Position numbers and translations under genes: made by a program
The notes under the pieces: model-generated
The model's input: only the letters and a program-made list of their open reading frames with translations
The model's database searches: none
What the model was told of the DNA's origin: nothing
Shown here: positions 22,114-52,297 of the stretch, piece by piece
How positions within the stretch are numbered: the stretch's first letter is position 1
Layout of the letters: every line of letters starts with the position of its first letter
Source: Isoperla grammatica
Taxonomy: Eukaryota > Arthropoda > Insecta > Plecoptera > Perlodidae
Assembly (NCBI GenBank): GCA_945910005.1
Contig: OX246748.1
Location: 8,471,363-8,535,362, forward strand
Direction: 5' to 3'
Length of the DNA stretch: 64,000 nucleotides

Positions 22114-23824
22114 TATTCTAACGTATGTGGAATGCCTACATTGTCGCGAAAGAAAAGAAGAAAAAAAAGAAAGCTGTCGCTAGGAATGCAAAATGCAGTC
22201 GACGCACAAGCTACGAGAAAAATCTGTTGCGAGCCGGTTTGGCAGGGGTGGAGGAGTCACTGCAGAAAATGTTAAGAATTACGTTTTTGACAGAAAAATT
22301 TCTTTCAGTCTTTTTCGTTTTTATAACAGTAAACTTATGCTTTTTCTCGTATACACGGGATTTCGTTTTATTTCGCGATTCAAAAAGACTATTTTTGGAC
22401 TCACAACAGACTGTCATGCCAACATATTTCAATTGCTGCACGTTTCAAGTGATTTCGCGCTATCGCGCATTGCGAAATACAAGGATCTCTAACGATCGGT
22501 TGTTCTAGACATTCTTCTTGCCCATGGCCTTGACCAGAATAGAATTTTATTGCTACGCTGGCCACTTTCACTCAAACTGAAAATCTTGTTTTGCCTTAAT
22601 GTATACTGGTTTTTAAAACGACTTTTTTTTTTTGCCTTGAAACCAATGCATGTTATTATTAGTTTTTTTTTAAATTTGCAACTTTAAAACCAAGGATAGA
22701 GCTATTAAGTCCCCTAGCCTAGATTGTTGGTTTCCAACTTTTATCCGATTTTGGGTAATGCAATAAATTGTGAACATGTATATAAGATAGTGATAGATTT
22801 ATGCCTATAGATTACGGAGATAAGTCAAACCCTAATGCCATGCATTGTAACGTCATTTCTTGTTTTCACACGCCCATGTAGCCTATAGTTTATTTCAATG
22901 TTCGATGATCAGTTTCTATTGCCTTGCAAAATGGCGGATGAAGATATCAGAGTAAATCATGAAAGTAGAAAGTGGTATCTAAAAATAGAAAATGGTGTAC
23001 ATTTTATCCAAAGATAATCATGTGTACAATGATATTGCTATATTTTATTGTTTATCAATGAATAATGTTTACTGTTGACAACTAGATGGTAGTATATAGT
23101 GTGGGTGTTGGAAGAAGTTCTTTGTTAAGTTTATAGTCGAACAAGAAATCCAATGACATATTATGTACATACTATGTAGTATGTAGTAGAATTTTAATTG
23201 AATCTCTGGGGAGGGGGAAACAAATTATGTAAACTGAAAATTCTAAAAGAATGTGTAGGCTGTTCCATTTACCTTAGTTTCTTGAAAATTTAATTGAAAA
23301 GGTTTGATAGTGTTATTAATGTGCATGAGCCATTTAAATTCTGTAGTCCAGGGACTAAGAGTAGGAGCAGACAAAGCTGTTATAAAAATTATGTATAAAA
23401 ATGAAGAAATAAACTATCTTTGACCTATAAAGTTTATATATATATATATATATATTTTGTTACCTACTACTGTATATATAATTAGGTTTGGGAATGTTAC
23501 CATAAAAATGTTAAGATATATTAATATGTATACTGAATGTGGATGTGTGTACTAAAGTACTGATTGATTATGTTGATGATAAGACAATGTAAAAATTAAC
23601 AAGATGTTTGTGAGGTAAAAATAAAAGGCGGTGATAAAGCGATAGAATTGTTAACTTCACTAAGGACCAAATGCATATTCCAGCTCCCTCTTCACGGAGC
23701 CGCATTGCCGTGTGGGCGGTTGTGATTGGTGGTTGGGCAAGGTTGAAGTCTAGACCAAGCATTCGACCAATAGAGCGACAGCCAAGCTTTGCAATCCAGA
23801 TGGTTGTTTGTAAAGTACTGGGCA
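22114..23824. other. Non-coding stretch
   Basis: It holds a (TA)n tract near 23437-23456. A 127-codon open frame at 22125-22508 begins with a Lys-run and has no recognised domain. A 27-codon frame at 22931-23014 starts in good context (CAAAATGGCGGATGAAG, MADEDIRVNHESRKWYLK) but is otherwise unsupported. No gene is called. Confidence 0.4.
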
Positions 23825-24106
23825 TGGATTCACAAAGATGCCCAACTCCTAAGGTTGTCTTAGTTAAGCAAATCCTAGCAAAATAGATCATCGTTGAGTC
23901 ATTACTAGTTACTACACATTCACAAATCAATTCTTGTGAGTTGTGTTATCGATATTTTACTATATTTTTATTTTATCTTCATGAGTTTGCAAAATTACAT
24001 ATAGGCCTACTGTACATTATTTATGCCTCTCAGATTTGCTTAACTATTGTGCTTAATATATTTGCTTATTACTTGGGAGTTGGTCATCTTTGTGAACCTT
24101 TGTGAA
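23825..24106. mobile_element. Foldback MITE, family A (copy 2)
   Basis: Left arm GGATTCACAAAGATGCCCAA, with GTTAAGCAAATCCTAG further in. The right arm is the reverse match (CAGATTTGCTTAACTATTGT ... GGTCATCTTTGTGAACC). Same family as 2779-2996. Confidence 0.8.
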
Positions 24107-25826
24107 TGGACAAACATTATCCCATTCTTTTATCCCTACCTTCATGCATGCTTTATACAGGTAATAGTTGTACACCAAAATCGTACAATCGATGCCAGAT
24201 ACTGAATTTTTTCTTACTTTGGATACACACAATCACAGTAGGCTAAATAAATTACAACGTGTGTACATACGTGTAGGGTATGTGGAATGGATGCACTTGG
24301 AAAAGTATTCATATTCATCAAACAACTGTGTATGCAATGTATATTTCTAAAAAATCAACTGGCACTTGGCTATGTACATAGATTTTCAATATGATATTCT
24401 GGGAAAACACGTTATATATATGGAACATGTAACTTGTAACATTGGTACGCATAACTCATATATTCAACAGTTCATGGTTGAAAATGAATTTTAAATGCAA
24501 TCAACAATCTTTGGTAAACTTGAACAATTAATTTAGGAAACAACAAATAAGCTCGACTCCCAACTTTCAACGTTAATAAATCGCTGTAACGAATAAAACA
24601 GATCGGTTTATTATTTACACACAATTAGTCTGCTAAGTCTAGATTACCTTTTCACATGTCTGCCGTCTGGTATGTTCGAACCAGTAATGCACATAGAAAT
24701 AATTTGATGTAGTGTTTAGTGTTTATACTTATAGATACAATAGCTCACTAGTACTAAGCCTAATACGAACGCAGAAAATATCAACGTATATTCTATTTGA
24801 AGTTCAAATGCACTTTTTATTTCTGCATTCATTAACAAACATTCGTAAAATAATCATAACAAACGGGGCAATTTTCCTCATAACATTCTTAGATATTTAT
24901 ATACCGGTACTGAACTCTGTAAGCAAGTATCCAATTAGCAATGACAATATTTAAAAATATCAAACTTAAATAGCCTACATACAGAGATGGTTTGATTTGA
25001 TTGAGGCTTGTTTATAACAAATCTTTTAAGTAACCAGAATATTCCTTCGTCCGGATAATACTTTCTCATTAATCATGTTCAACGATATTTTTTCATCGAT
25101 ATGTGCCTTCTATTAATAGATCGAATACAAACAACAGTTTGGAGGTCACAATGACTACTGTGTGAAAATGGAAATGCAATAGTGACCTACATAAACCTCC
25201 CTATACAGTAGGCATGGGACACTTCATTGCAAAGATGACTGTTTATATCAAAAAGTTTTACTGTTGCATCAGAGTTTCACAAACATATATAATTTAATTT
25301 TTTAAACCGTATATTTTTATATTTTGTTTAATAATACGAAACGGTACGTCATTACTAAATACATTGTGCGTTATAAGTCTCACGTTAATACGTATTACGT
25401 AATAATACATTTTTGTATTTATTTGACCGTTTGTACGGTCTATATAGTGATCAAGTGAAAAATCTACGCTGCATCGAAGATCTACATCCTGCAAATTCAT
25501 TGTAACAAGTAAACCATGTTCAACAAATACCCATACAGACACCTAACTATGTACAGAGAATGCTCGCTCTTCTCACACTTGTTCTGCGCCGGACGTCATT
25601 TTCCCACGGCGTAGACGACTAGAATGTAGGTCAGTTACCGAGACCTGCGGCTCGTATATATTAAAAATTTCAGCTGTATAAAAATCGTTCTAAACTATTA
25701 AAAAAATATGCGAGGACGGAACGCGCCACACCGTGTGGCACGTTGTTCTTCTCCTCCTCGGGAATGTGAGTCCTCTGAACGTTCGATCGAAGAGGTAGAG
25801 TCAAGTCCAGACGACACGTCTCTCCG
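24107..25826. other. Non-coding stretch downstream of LCA5
   Basis: AT-rich, no gene recognised. The part next to 25827 should include the LCA5 3' UTR; a minus-strand AATAAA (plus TTTATT at 25418-25423) is a possible but weak polyadenylation signal. Confidence 0.4.
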
Positions 25827-28800
25827 TCAGTGTTTCCAGTTGGTCAGACTCACCCGCGGCGCGGGTCGGTACAGCGCGTCCGTTTCCGAACCATCCTCGT
25901 CGTTGTTGTTGTTGTTGTTTGCGTCGGCGACGCCGTAGCGTTGGAACGTCATCTCGTTTCTCGCGGGGGAATCCCCCACGCCGCCGAAGAGTTCCCGGAT
26001 CAGTTCGGACTTGTTCATCGGACGTTCGAGCTCGTCCGCCTCGGTGTCGCGGTCGAGCCGTACGGCCGAGTTGTCGTCCGAGTCGTGTCGGGTCGCGCGG
26101 TCGCTCCGGGTCGCGGTGAATATCGTCGCCTGTTTCTTGGCCGGCGATATCCGCACCGGTTCGGCGCCCTTCTCGATGGCGTTGAGGGCCGCCAGGAGTT
26201 TACCCTTAAATAAACAAATAAAATAAATAAATCAATGTTTATACATATTATTTATATTATATTTTTTTTATTTTATTCAAAAATTTTCAAAAATATTTTT
26301 CAAAAACATTTTTTTTTTTTTTTAAATAAGTAACTTGGGAAGAGGTCAATCAGGAACGATGGTGGGAAGATAGAAAAGTATGGACAGAATTTGTAGAAAG
26401 AGCAGAGAAAGAAGAAAGTGAAGAGGAGCCGGAGGAAGTTAACATGCGGGAAGCGTCAGGCATAGCCAGCCGGCTTCGATGTACCTAGGGGCCAGAATAT
26501 GATGGGATTAAGTTCCTATCCCCTACCCGACTTCATTGTTGGACACAGGGAGCAGATATAAAACAAAAAAAAGTAACCTACTGTAAAGTTAATTGGAACT
26601 CGGAACAAGCTAAGCATGTTCTAGCGAGGGAAAAAGGACCGACCTTGCTCGCCTGGTCCATCTCCTGGTGGATCTCGGCGTCCAGGCTGAGCAACTCCTC
26701 GGACTCTGCCTCGATCTCCTCGGTCCGCATCCTCTCGCGTCTCACCTTCTCCTCCATCTCCTCGTAGTCCCGGACCATGTGCTGACCCCGCGTCAGCGCC
26801 GGACTTCTCCTCACGGCCGCCACTACTGACGGGAAGAAGGGTTGATAATCCTCCAACGCGTTTAAACGTCCAACGCGAAAAAAGTATCTAATTTTTGTAT
26901 TGGAATTTTGGTAATTATGGGACACAGCGATTCACTAGTTTAAATTCACTTTTCTCCGAGTTCTCATAGTATTTATACAATTTGAAGGTGTAGTTTATTT
27001 AGGGAGTTACATACAACTCTAAAAATAAACTACAACTTCAAATTTTATAAATACAATGAGAATTCGTGGAGAAAAGTGAGTTTAAACTGGCAAATCACTG
27101 TGTCCCATAAATACCGAAATTTTGTTTATGTTTTTGTTCATTGAAATTAGACCTTCAAATAGGGAGGACAGTGACAAGCGAAGAAAGTCGGCAGCTGCAC
27201 AGTGCTGCTTTGAGTTTGAGCAGACTTGAGAAGTTGGATATACCTCAACCATAATCGATATTCTGACTTTCTGCTCAACAAGAAAGAAAATTCGACTCTT
27301 TCGTTCAAAACTCTCGACGTTTGACTCTACGGGCGCGTCTCAACGACCTACCTGCCACCTTCACGTTCCCCTTCCCCTCGGGAGTCCCGCTCCGCCTGTC
27401 TCCGCCACCCTCCGTCGACCGGTTCTTCCCCCTCTGCCCCTCGTCGACGGGGACCCTCCTCTCCCCGCGCGAGTTTCCCTCCCTCGTCGCCCGCGAGAAT
27501 CTTCCCCCGTTTGTCTCGGCCCCCGCGAGGTTCGGAAGACTGACGCCGTTCTTCAGCCCGGTCCTTCCCCCGTCTTCGTCCTCCTCGGAATCGTCGTCGT
27601 CTCTCCGGAACTCCGGGCCGGACTTGCGGGAGTCTCCGGGTTCGGGCGACGCCCCCTTGTTGCTCTGCGAACCGAAGCTGCTGCTGTAGACGTCCATGTC
27701 CTCCTCGGACATGTCGGAACGCTGCGACAGATCGTCGTCATCGTCGATCTTTGGCAGAGGCGACGGCGTCGCTCTCTTGACGAGCGCGTTCCGGGCGTTC
27801 GCCTTCGGGACGCGGTCGGATCTGTCGCGTTCCGCCCGCGAGACGGGCGAGTTCCTACGGCTCAACTTCGAAACAAACACGACGTTACATGCACGGTTTG
27901 GATTAAGGGTATATAAATAAATAAAATACATTTGTATTTATAGTCTTTTTTTTATCTCTTATGCCAAGATGTCTTTATTAGCCGTTCTTTCGTCTACCCA
28001 CTCAATTTTTACAAGAACTGATTTTCAGTGGGCGACACTATACCATTTACTATGTGCTTCGTTGCTATATGACGGCTTTAAAGTCAGGTCACCGTTGACG
28101 TACATAGATAAATTAAAGTCAAGTTTCAATGAAGAATGGCAGAAGAGGCCAACTCTCCACAGAAAAAAAAAATTAAATAAAAAAAAACATCCCTAGCTCA
28201 CTAAGTTAGGCCTAACAGTTTTTAATTGACATCTTGAGAGTACTCGGAGACTCACCATGCCGCCCCTACTGGGGGGTGTGTTTGCGTTGCTAGCCGGGCG
28301 GCGGGCGTCGGTGGGCGTCTTGGGATAGTGTCTCAGCAGCTCGGGATCCAGCTTCACGGGCGTCTGCAACCTGAACCACGCAAAACATAATATATGCACA
28401 CTCAAATAATTAAATATTATAATAATAATAAATAAATAATAATAATAATAATAATAATAAATTATATTATATATTAAATAGCGAGGAAGAAGAATGGCTG
28501 AGGAAGCCGTGCTCTCTGCATAGGAAAAAAAAATTAAATACATAGGCCTAAAATCAACATTAATAATCAAGGTTATAAAATAAAATTTTCCTTATTATAT
28601 CAGAGATGGCTTTTTCAGACATTCTTTTGTCTAACACTATCCAATGTATAATAAAAAAGGCTTCCTTCTGGCCTGCACGTATATATATGATTGGGCAGGG
28701 AGTCGATACAGGCCTATAACTTACCTTTACGGGCAGCACATCTAAAGATGCACGCCCTGTCTTGATCTTTCGAGCTATACAATTTACACATTGCCGGTAA

Positions 28801-31800
28801 AAAAAAAATTAAAAACGAATTTAAATCAAAAAATTATTTCAAAAAAAAACAAAACATTATTATGATTATTATTGCAATGTACCTGTTGCTGGTGAGCGAG
28901 ATGAGCGATATGCTCTCGAGCCCGTCGGGCGGCCGCTTCCCCTGCTGACTGCCCCCGGCCGCGAAGCGCATCGAGTTGTACGTGATGTACTTCTTCTTGA
29001 GCTCGAGATCCGAGCGGAGTCTCTCGGCGCTCTCGACGCTGTCTGCGAGACTGTGGCGCGTGGCGCGGTGCTTGCGCCGCTCCACGGCCAGCTCGTACTT
29101 GAGGTTCTTCACCTCGAGGATCCCCTTGCGTGTCAGCATCTGGACACGTTACGTTATAGTAGTGCGTAGGTTTTAGATGCTTATGTGCTTATGACTGGTG
29201 AATACATTTTCCATTTTTTTCCCCATTTTTTTGAATACATTTTTGTTACATATAGGCCTATTTAACAAAAAAAATATAGTGTATACTTGGATAGAGAGGC
29301 CAAAATGGCTGAGTTAATTGGGAACTCGGAACACGATAAACGTGTTCTAGTGAGGGAAAAGGTAGGTGTACAGAAGGACGACCGCTTTAGAAAGATCACT
29401 TGATTTTTTTTTTTTTACAAAATGCTAGATTTACAACAAAAAATGTGTTCCTATTCCTATTGAGATTTAGTGGAGAATTGCATTCTAACCTTTTAAGTAG
29501 GAGTCACCCGTTGAACTGATTTAAACCTAGGCCTCTCTGTACACAATTTTCCAGCAGAAGTGCAAGAAATCCCATCCTCATATTCAAGATTTGGATGAAG
29601 AGAAAGAAGAAGATGCTACAAAATGCTATAAATTTAAAATAATTAATGTTAAATTTCGAGAAAATTAATGCTAAAAAGATGTCTCTCTAGTTATAATACT
29701 TACAGGTCAAACAAATATATCTTTTTTTAACATTAATTGTCTCTAAAACATTAGGCCTAATTATAGAGGTGTGTAGCCCAAAGGCCATTGTTAATCATTT
29801 TTCTAACTGAATAAAACGGCCATTAAATAAACAAATACCGGTGAATAAATAAAACCGTGGTCAAGGACGCGAGCAGAGGTAACGAGGACGCGCGCACCTT
29901 TATCTTGTCGTTCTGCCTGTCGATCTGGTGCTTCAGTTCCTCGTTCTGTTCCGACAGCTTCTCGCGGTCCTCGAGCTGCATCGTGTCCTCTAGTCTCCGC
30001 CAACGGTTGTTCTCCTGTCTCACCCGCTTGAGTTCGTCCTCGCGCGACGCCAGGTTCTGTCCGAGCCGCATGTTCTGCAGCTTGGCCTGCCGGACAGATG
30101 ACAGGTGTTGATTCGAAGAGATAGCACCACTGATGATACTGGTAACATCGGGGGGGGGGGGGGTTCTGAGGGGTTACAGAGTCAAAAGAAGACGAGGACT
30201 TGTCAGTGAATACACTTTCAAGAGCACAAAAGGGTAACAAACTGCCACAAGAGCATGGATCCCCCTAGACGTGTTATAGTGCAAAGTAAGTTTTTACTCA
30301 ATTCTTAAATATGCAGTTATAGAAGGGGGTTGGTAGAGAGCAGTACATGCAAGCTCTGTGGGAATGGCATACAGGACAGGCAACATCTATTCCATTGCTC
30401 GATACTGAAAGAGCACAACGAAGGAATGCCAGGAGGGCTGGACAGGAAGGAGCAGGAGGCTTGTCTCTATTGGTTGGCGAGACGCATGATGACATGTGTC
30501 AATGTGGGCATAAGAGAAGAAGAAGAGAAAGGAACCTCAACGAACGAGAGGCAGCGTTAACCGGTGCCGTAGGCCTACAGCAGTAGGTTGCAGAGTGTTA
30601 GAAATATTTCCCCTCATCCAGCTCTACAAAAGACGTGCGCAGCCTACGTGTATGTACGGTACCTTCTTCAGTTCGTGTTGGATGGTGCGTAGTTCCTCCT
30701 CCTGACTCCGCATGAAGGTCGGGATGTTTCCCGCCATTCCCTGGTACTTCTTGAGTTCCATTTCCAGCCGTTTTAGCTGCGTCTTCATCGTCCGAAGCTC
30801 CGTCACGTATTCCTTGGGGGGAAAAAGGAAACGGCAAAAAGCATTTCTAGGTAAGTTTCCGTTTGACATTTCGTTTTCATTTGTGCCGTTTACAATTTAC
30901 ACTTAATACATATATAATAGTTAGTCGACATGTAATATTATATTACGCTATGGATGAATAATGAGTGAATGAGTGAATGAATTATTGAAAAACACATTGG
31001 ACCTACATTGATCTTGATTTGGTCCTCGGCAACCTGGTTCTCGAGTTGTTTGACACGGTTCGAGTGCGTTGCCTTGATAGTTTCTATGATGCTGCTGGAG
31101 GCTGGTTGCCGGCCCGGAAAGTACGGGACTTGCTTTCTAGAGTTTTTCATGTAGGCTTGCTCGATAGGTGTCCCTGTTACATGCAAGAAAATAGGTTACT
31201 ATGGTACCAATAACAACAAACCACTATTCTACCAGACCAAAGAGACAATTTTTTTAAATTTTTTATTTTAATTTTTGTTTTATTTACTCAATTCTTAAAG
31301 ATGCAGGTACCGGGTTACTTTAGGCCTACATGTAGTTCCGTTAACATTCAATACAGTTCTAGTCATAGGTATGAAAAAAAAAATGCTCTGGGTTTCAGGT
31401 TTTTAAGCTGCGATTTCAGTCGAGGATGTGCTCGGCGTGGCGCGGCGCGGATGAAGATTGCAGCCAATCAGCGTGCTCTATTTCTCAGCCGAGAAGAGCC
31501 GCAGATTTCTATCCCAGGATTGAAAATATTCAATATTTCAGCCGGCGCCTCCACGCTCAGCATGACGTCACTTTGAATGACCAATAAAAAATCGGGATTA
31601 CGAGAAGAAACAAATGACTGAAGACTTTGCCGAAAGATTATAATAATTGTTGGCTGTCGAAAAGAGATAAATCGTGTATAATATATTCCACAAACACTAT
31701 AAAAGTAATGTTTTGCGTGTTCAAGCGTGGAAGGACGTGGCGCAAGATTGTAACACAGGTAAGCAAAACGACTAGGCCTAGGCTAGGCCTAGGCCATAGA

Positions 31801-32443
31801 TAGCACATTGTGCAATCTGCAAGTGAAATGGCTGGCGAGGAGAATCCGCGCCACGCCACGCTCCGCCGCGCCGAGCACATCCTCGACTGAAATCGCAGCT
31901 TTATCAATTCAAATTCACTAGATCTTAATTTATTTAATCAAAATAGGGGTTTAGGTCTATTTTTTTTTTTTATTTTTTTGTTTTGTACTACTTGACTCCT
32001 AGGTTGTATGACATTGGCTGAATAATAGTCAAGGTCAGTATGGGAAACAAAATACATATAGGCCTAATAAAGTCCTAGAGGTGGGTAGTAGGTGTTTAGA
32101 TTGCCAACAGGGCTGGTATGAATGCGTATGAGAAGAGAGATAGAGAATAAAAAATGGAAAGTGTGCGAGACCGTGATGAGCAAACAGACCCCTCTCTGCA
32201 GACACCAGTCAGTGCAAGGAGGGACCCACTTCGACGACCGGTAGAATCAAACAGTTGTAACGTACTTTTCGGTAGTTCCTGCTGCCGTCGCTTCTCCAAC
32301 AATATCCTGGCGGTCTGTCTCGGCTGTGGCTGTACATGGCTAGGTAGCCTGCTCACCGTACTCTCGGTATACTGCGACGACTCCGTGCTATCTCCCAGAC
32401 CTTCGTTCGTATATTGACTAGATGAATTGCCCGGGCCCGACAT
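25827..32443 (-). CDS. LCA5: Lebercilin (LCA5)-like ciliary coiled-coil protein
   Basis: Nine exons in transcript order: 32443-32266, 31173-31007, 30812-30663, 30086-29898, 29139-28883, 28370-28256, 27865-27352, 26825-26644, 26204-25827. All junctions are GT-AG and in phase, giving 709 aa (human lebercilin is 697 aa). The protein family works at the ciliary base and in intraflagellar transport. Exons 2-5 (residues about 60-313) form a charged coiled coil with the order expected of the lebercilin domain (VKQLENQVAEDQIKI ... IPTFMRSQEEELRTIQHELK ... EDREKLSEQNEELKHQIDRQ ... ELAVERRKHRATRHSL). The Asp/Glu/Ser-rich exon 7 is probably disordered. The last exon keeps KLLAALNAIEKG and KSELIRELFGG, motifs like the lebercilin C-terminus. 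The ATG at 32443 is the first after an in-frame stop. The exon 8 donor (GTCGGT) is weak. Intron 3 contains an antisense retrotransposon remnant. Confidence 0.85.
26205..26235 (-). repeat. ATTT-type tract serving as the acceptor tract of LCA5 exon 9
   Basis: On the minus strand the intron ends ATTTATTTTATTTGTTTATT followed by TAAG. This simple repeat supplies the pyrimidine-rich tract before the last exon, much as a repeat tail does for PDSS2 exon 5. Confidence 0.6.
26330..26575 (+). pseudogene. Non-LTR retrotransposon 3' end in LCA5 intron 8
   Basis: The frame WEEVNQERWWEDRKVWTEFV, ending ...ASRLRCT and a stop, is the tryptophan-rich C-terminus commonly seen in non-LTR reverse transcriptase proteins. 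The following 3' UTR-like block (GTCAGGCATAGCCAGCCGGC ... CCTACCCGACTTCATTGTTG) is shared with 37340-37440. The rest of the element is missing. It is antisense to LCA5. Confidence 0.7.
26902..27122. mobile_element. Foldback MITE in LCA5 intron 7
   Basis: GAATTTTGGTAATTATGGGA and ACACAGCGATTCAC on the left pair with AATCACTGTGTCCCATAAAT and ACCGAAATTTT on the right. Inner segments also pair (AAATTCACTTTTCTCCGAG with ...GGAGAAAAGTGAGTTT; AATTTGAAGGTGTAGTTTAT with ATAAACTACAACTTCAAAT). Nearly the whole 220 bp is one hairpin. Confidence 0.8.
27906..28045 (-). repeat. ATTT-tailed short repeat, interrupted copy in LCA5 intron 6
   Basis: Plus-strand reading: ATAAATAAATAAAATACATT, TGTATTTATAGTC, an inserted 50 bases, then GTCTACCCACTCAATTTTTA and CTGATTTTCAGTGGGCGACA. 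It is the reverse of the family described at 15582-15663. Confidence 0.65.
30150..30230. repeat. Dispersed repeat shared with the LCA5 upstream region
   Basis: The block TTCTGAGGGGTTACAGAGTC, then AAAAGAAGACGAGGACTTGT and CAGTGAATACACTTTCAAGA, recurs almost unchanged at 32740-32812, upstream of LCA5. Class unknown. Confidence 0.7.
30330..30560 (+). pseudogene. Zinc-knuckle-like C-terminal piece of a non-LTR retrotransposon
   Basis: An open frame reads STCKLCGNGIQDRQHLFHCS, then KEQEACLYWLARRMMT. The CxxC-x8-H-x3-C pattern (CKLCGNGIQDRQHLFHC) is the cysteine-histidine motif at the C-terminus of many arthropod non-LTR reverse transcriptases. No polymerase domain is present. It lies in LCA5 intron 3, antisense to that gene. 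Confidence 0.6.
31405..31901. mobile_element. MITE with long inverted repeats, LCA5 intron 1
   Basis: Left end AAGCTGCGATTTCAGTCGAG, GATGTGCTCGGCG; right end CGCCGAGCACATC, CTCGACTGAAATCGCAGCTT. The arms are about 33 bp exact and then continue imperfectly through GC-rich CGCGG motifs. The interior is about 400 bp non-coding. No target duplication could be fixed. Confidence 0.8.
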
Positions 32444-33828
32444 CGGTTCGCTAGCTTGACTAGCCAACGGTGGGCCAACCGGAGCTCAGATGGATGACAA
32501 GAATCTACAAAGAATTGTTGAATGCTAATGGCAAACGACTGCCATAGAATTCTGAAAAAACGTACGTAGTAATCAGTTACGTGTCCGGATAGTGTGAACT
32601 TTGGAAGAGTGAGGGAGGGACTGACTTAGGGAAATATCTATTAGACTAGGCAGTTGCCTAAGGTCTGGGCTAGACTGGTCGGCTAGGGACTTACAAATAC
32701 CCAGCCAGGTAATGGTTAAATAGTACAGTCGGCAGGGGGACGGGTTTCTGAGGGGTTCCAGAGTCAAAAGAAGACGAGGACTTGTCAGTGAATACATTTT
32801 CAAGAGCACAATAACAAACACTAATCAATAAGAGCCTGTACATTGGATTAAATGTCAGTACTTAGGTTATAAGCACTGTTTCATAGCCCTACTTGGATCT
32901 GTCATTTTGGATACATCTCCATAACCAAAAATTCATCTTTCTGTGACCAACTACTGCAATAGTTGTATAAATTATATTAAGGGTTCTTACCAAGAGTCTC
33001 TGCATAATGTTGATGTGATGATAGCAAATATAAAAGTAAAACGACTGGAAACAGACTTCAAAATTCTCACCTTCTACTGTTTACAAATGCAGACCTGTCA
33101 CAGGGCACTGATTGGTACGGATTTTGTAGGTCATGCTCAAGATGTAATCATAAAATATTTACGACTAATTAATCTATCTACGCAAACAACTTATACTTTA
33201 AATACAAATATTGCATGAGTAGATACTCAATATTTTATAATGTATTTAAAATTTTAAAACTAACTGAGCTAGAAACTAATTAATCAAGTTACGGGAAGCT
33301 ATTTTGACTATTATTTTTCTGCATTGATTAAAGTCTGGTGCCAGAATTATGTACTAATTACGGCGCAAACTTTAAACACACAATTGAAAAGCATGTTTAC
33401 AGAATTTACGACCAGCGGAGCTTTGTACTTCACCCAGTCGAAAAGCTTTTACGAAGCGATAGAGCTTCAAAAAGTCTGGTCTTCGTACTGTACAAAATAT
33501 CAGTATTTATTTTTAGGACAAAGTCAGTACAGACGTTCTCCCATGGAAACTTCTTTATCGACATTAAGATGTCTGACAGTCTGCCCCGAACGTGTTCAGA
33601 GCAATTCAGAGTAATCCCAAGTCGCAACGAACAATATTTAACGCGGTGGCAAATTGAATATCTGAACCCCAACTATAGAGATTTTACCTGTTTTTAATAA
33701 TAATTAACTTTATTTTGTAATCAAACAAATAATACAAATTCCAAAGACCCGTCCCGTGTCATTGTGGGTGGAAGGCGGTAAATTCAAGTTGTTATCTTCC
33801 GTTAGCAGGCGGTGGGGCAATTGCAAGT
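32444..33828. promoter_or_regulatory. Intergenic region between divergent LCA5 and ABCB7
   Basis: Both genes start outward from this 1.4-kb interval, so it should hold both promoters unless further 5' exons exist. It contains the dispersed repeat at 32740-32812. Open frames at 33324-33697 overlap in two phases without recognisable domains. No TATA box stands out. A bidirectional promoter is an inference from the layout only. Confidence 0.4.
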
Positions 33829-51328
<17,500 letters not shown>

Positions 51329-51429
51329 ATTACTTACGATCGTCGTTATTTTAATATATAATTTATAAGCGTATAAAAAATGTATGTACATAGGTATTTT
51401 TAAATTGTATATTTATGAAGCATGGTGTG

Positions 51430-51435
51430 AATAAA
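51430..51435 (+). terminator. ABCB7 polyadenylation signal
   Basis: AATAAA in the context GTGTGAATAAAGCTTGTGAG, 102 bases after the ABCB7 stop; T/GT-rich sequence (GTGTGTGTACTG) follows at about 51488. The first canonical signal after the stop. Confidence 0.6.
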
Positions 51436-51652
51436 GCTTGTGAGACGCGGATTCTTCGCGTTGCTACTATACTAAGTATGTTTCGATGTGTGTGTACTGT
51501 ATATATATGTGTATAATATTATGTTTAGATTTGATCCTAGTGTATATCAGGGTATTGGCTGTGAGTGTATATTGGCCTACTACTAGTAAATTAAAGTTTT
51601 GTGCAGTGTGTGTGATATACGAGTATTTATTTTAATATAGTTTAAATTGAGA

Positions 51653-51783
51653 TGTTTCATTTGAAGTTTGGCATCGAGAGCAAAGCGAAGGATTCTCTTA
51701 ATCGTCGGCCAAGTTTCGTAAGTGAAAACATTGTTTAGAGAATGGGTGGTCCCTTTGCTTTCGACGCTGAACTGTTAATGAAA
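51653..51783. mobile_element. Foldback MITE downstream of ABCB7
   Basis: GTTTCATTTGAAGTTTGGCA and TCGAGAGCAAAGCGAAGG on the left pair imperfectly with CCCTTTGCTTTCGA and GCTGAACTGTTAATGAAAC on the right. Confidence 0.6.
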
Positions 51784-51819
51784 CGTAGCCTCCTTTTCCT
51801 GTTCCATACTTTATATTAA

Positions 51820-51890
51820 ATAAAAAGGAATCTGTATTTATTGTGTACCCATGCAAATATAAGAACTGATTTTCAGTAGGGGAGATAAGT
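51820..51890 (-). repeat. ATTT-tailed short repeat
   Basis: AAATAAAAAGGAATCTGTAT, TTATTGTGTACCCATGCAAA, GAACTGATTTTCAGTAGGGG: the reverse of the 15582-15663 family. Confidence 0.65.
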
Positions 51891-52297
51891 TTAAAACCCT
51901 TAATTATGTGCCTTACTGTTATAACAGCTCCAATTAAATCTCAGTTTACAAGTGTTCAGTGTTTTAACAAGCGTGCCATCATATGGATTTGCCATTTTGG
52001 ATTTTATGGTTTGTTAGTTTTGAGGGTTTATTTCTGCTTCCAATGCAGAAGACCCAGGGTTTGTTTCTTGGTTAAGACTGAAGTGAAGTGAGTGGGGGTT
52101 TAAAGGGGGGAGGGCAAAAGGTATTTGCCTAGGAGCTTGTTGATATATACACCAGTGGATTGTTGTGGATCAAAATAGCTGACTTACCCCAAGATAAGTT
52201 TTTAATCGTAATAATTTAATGAATTTCCATCAACTAGAGGCAAAGTTTCGTCGATTTCACTTCCATTTTAAACAACATATATTTGTCAACAAGGATA

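Noticed and set aside
22125..22508. 127-codon frame next to the MITE at 21381-22105
   Set aside because: Begins with a Lys run from an A-rich stretch, unknown composition, and a competing frame of similar length overlaps it.
25708..26226. Plus-strand frames up to 127 codons opposite LCA5 exon 9
   Set aside because: Shadow frames of a GC-rich coding exon; the minus-strand reading has matched splice phases and lebercilin-like motifs.
27321..27920. Plus-strand frames of 122 and 74 codons opposite LCA5 exon 7
   Set aside because: Pro/Ser/Leu-rich antisense translation of the acidic exon; no splice agreement.
33324..33697. Two overlapping plus-strand frames upstream of ABCB7
   Set aside because: Neither shows a recognisable domain; both are open over the same bases, and no splice link to exon 1 of ABCB7 is evident.
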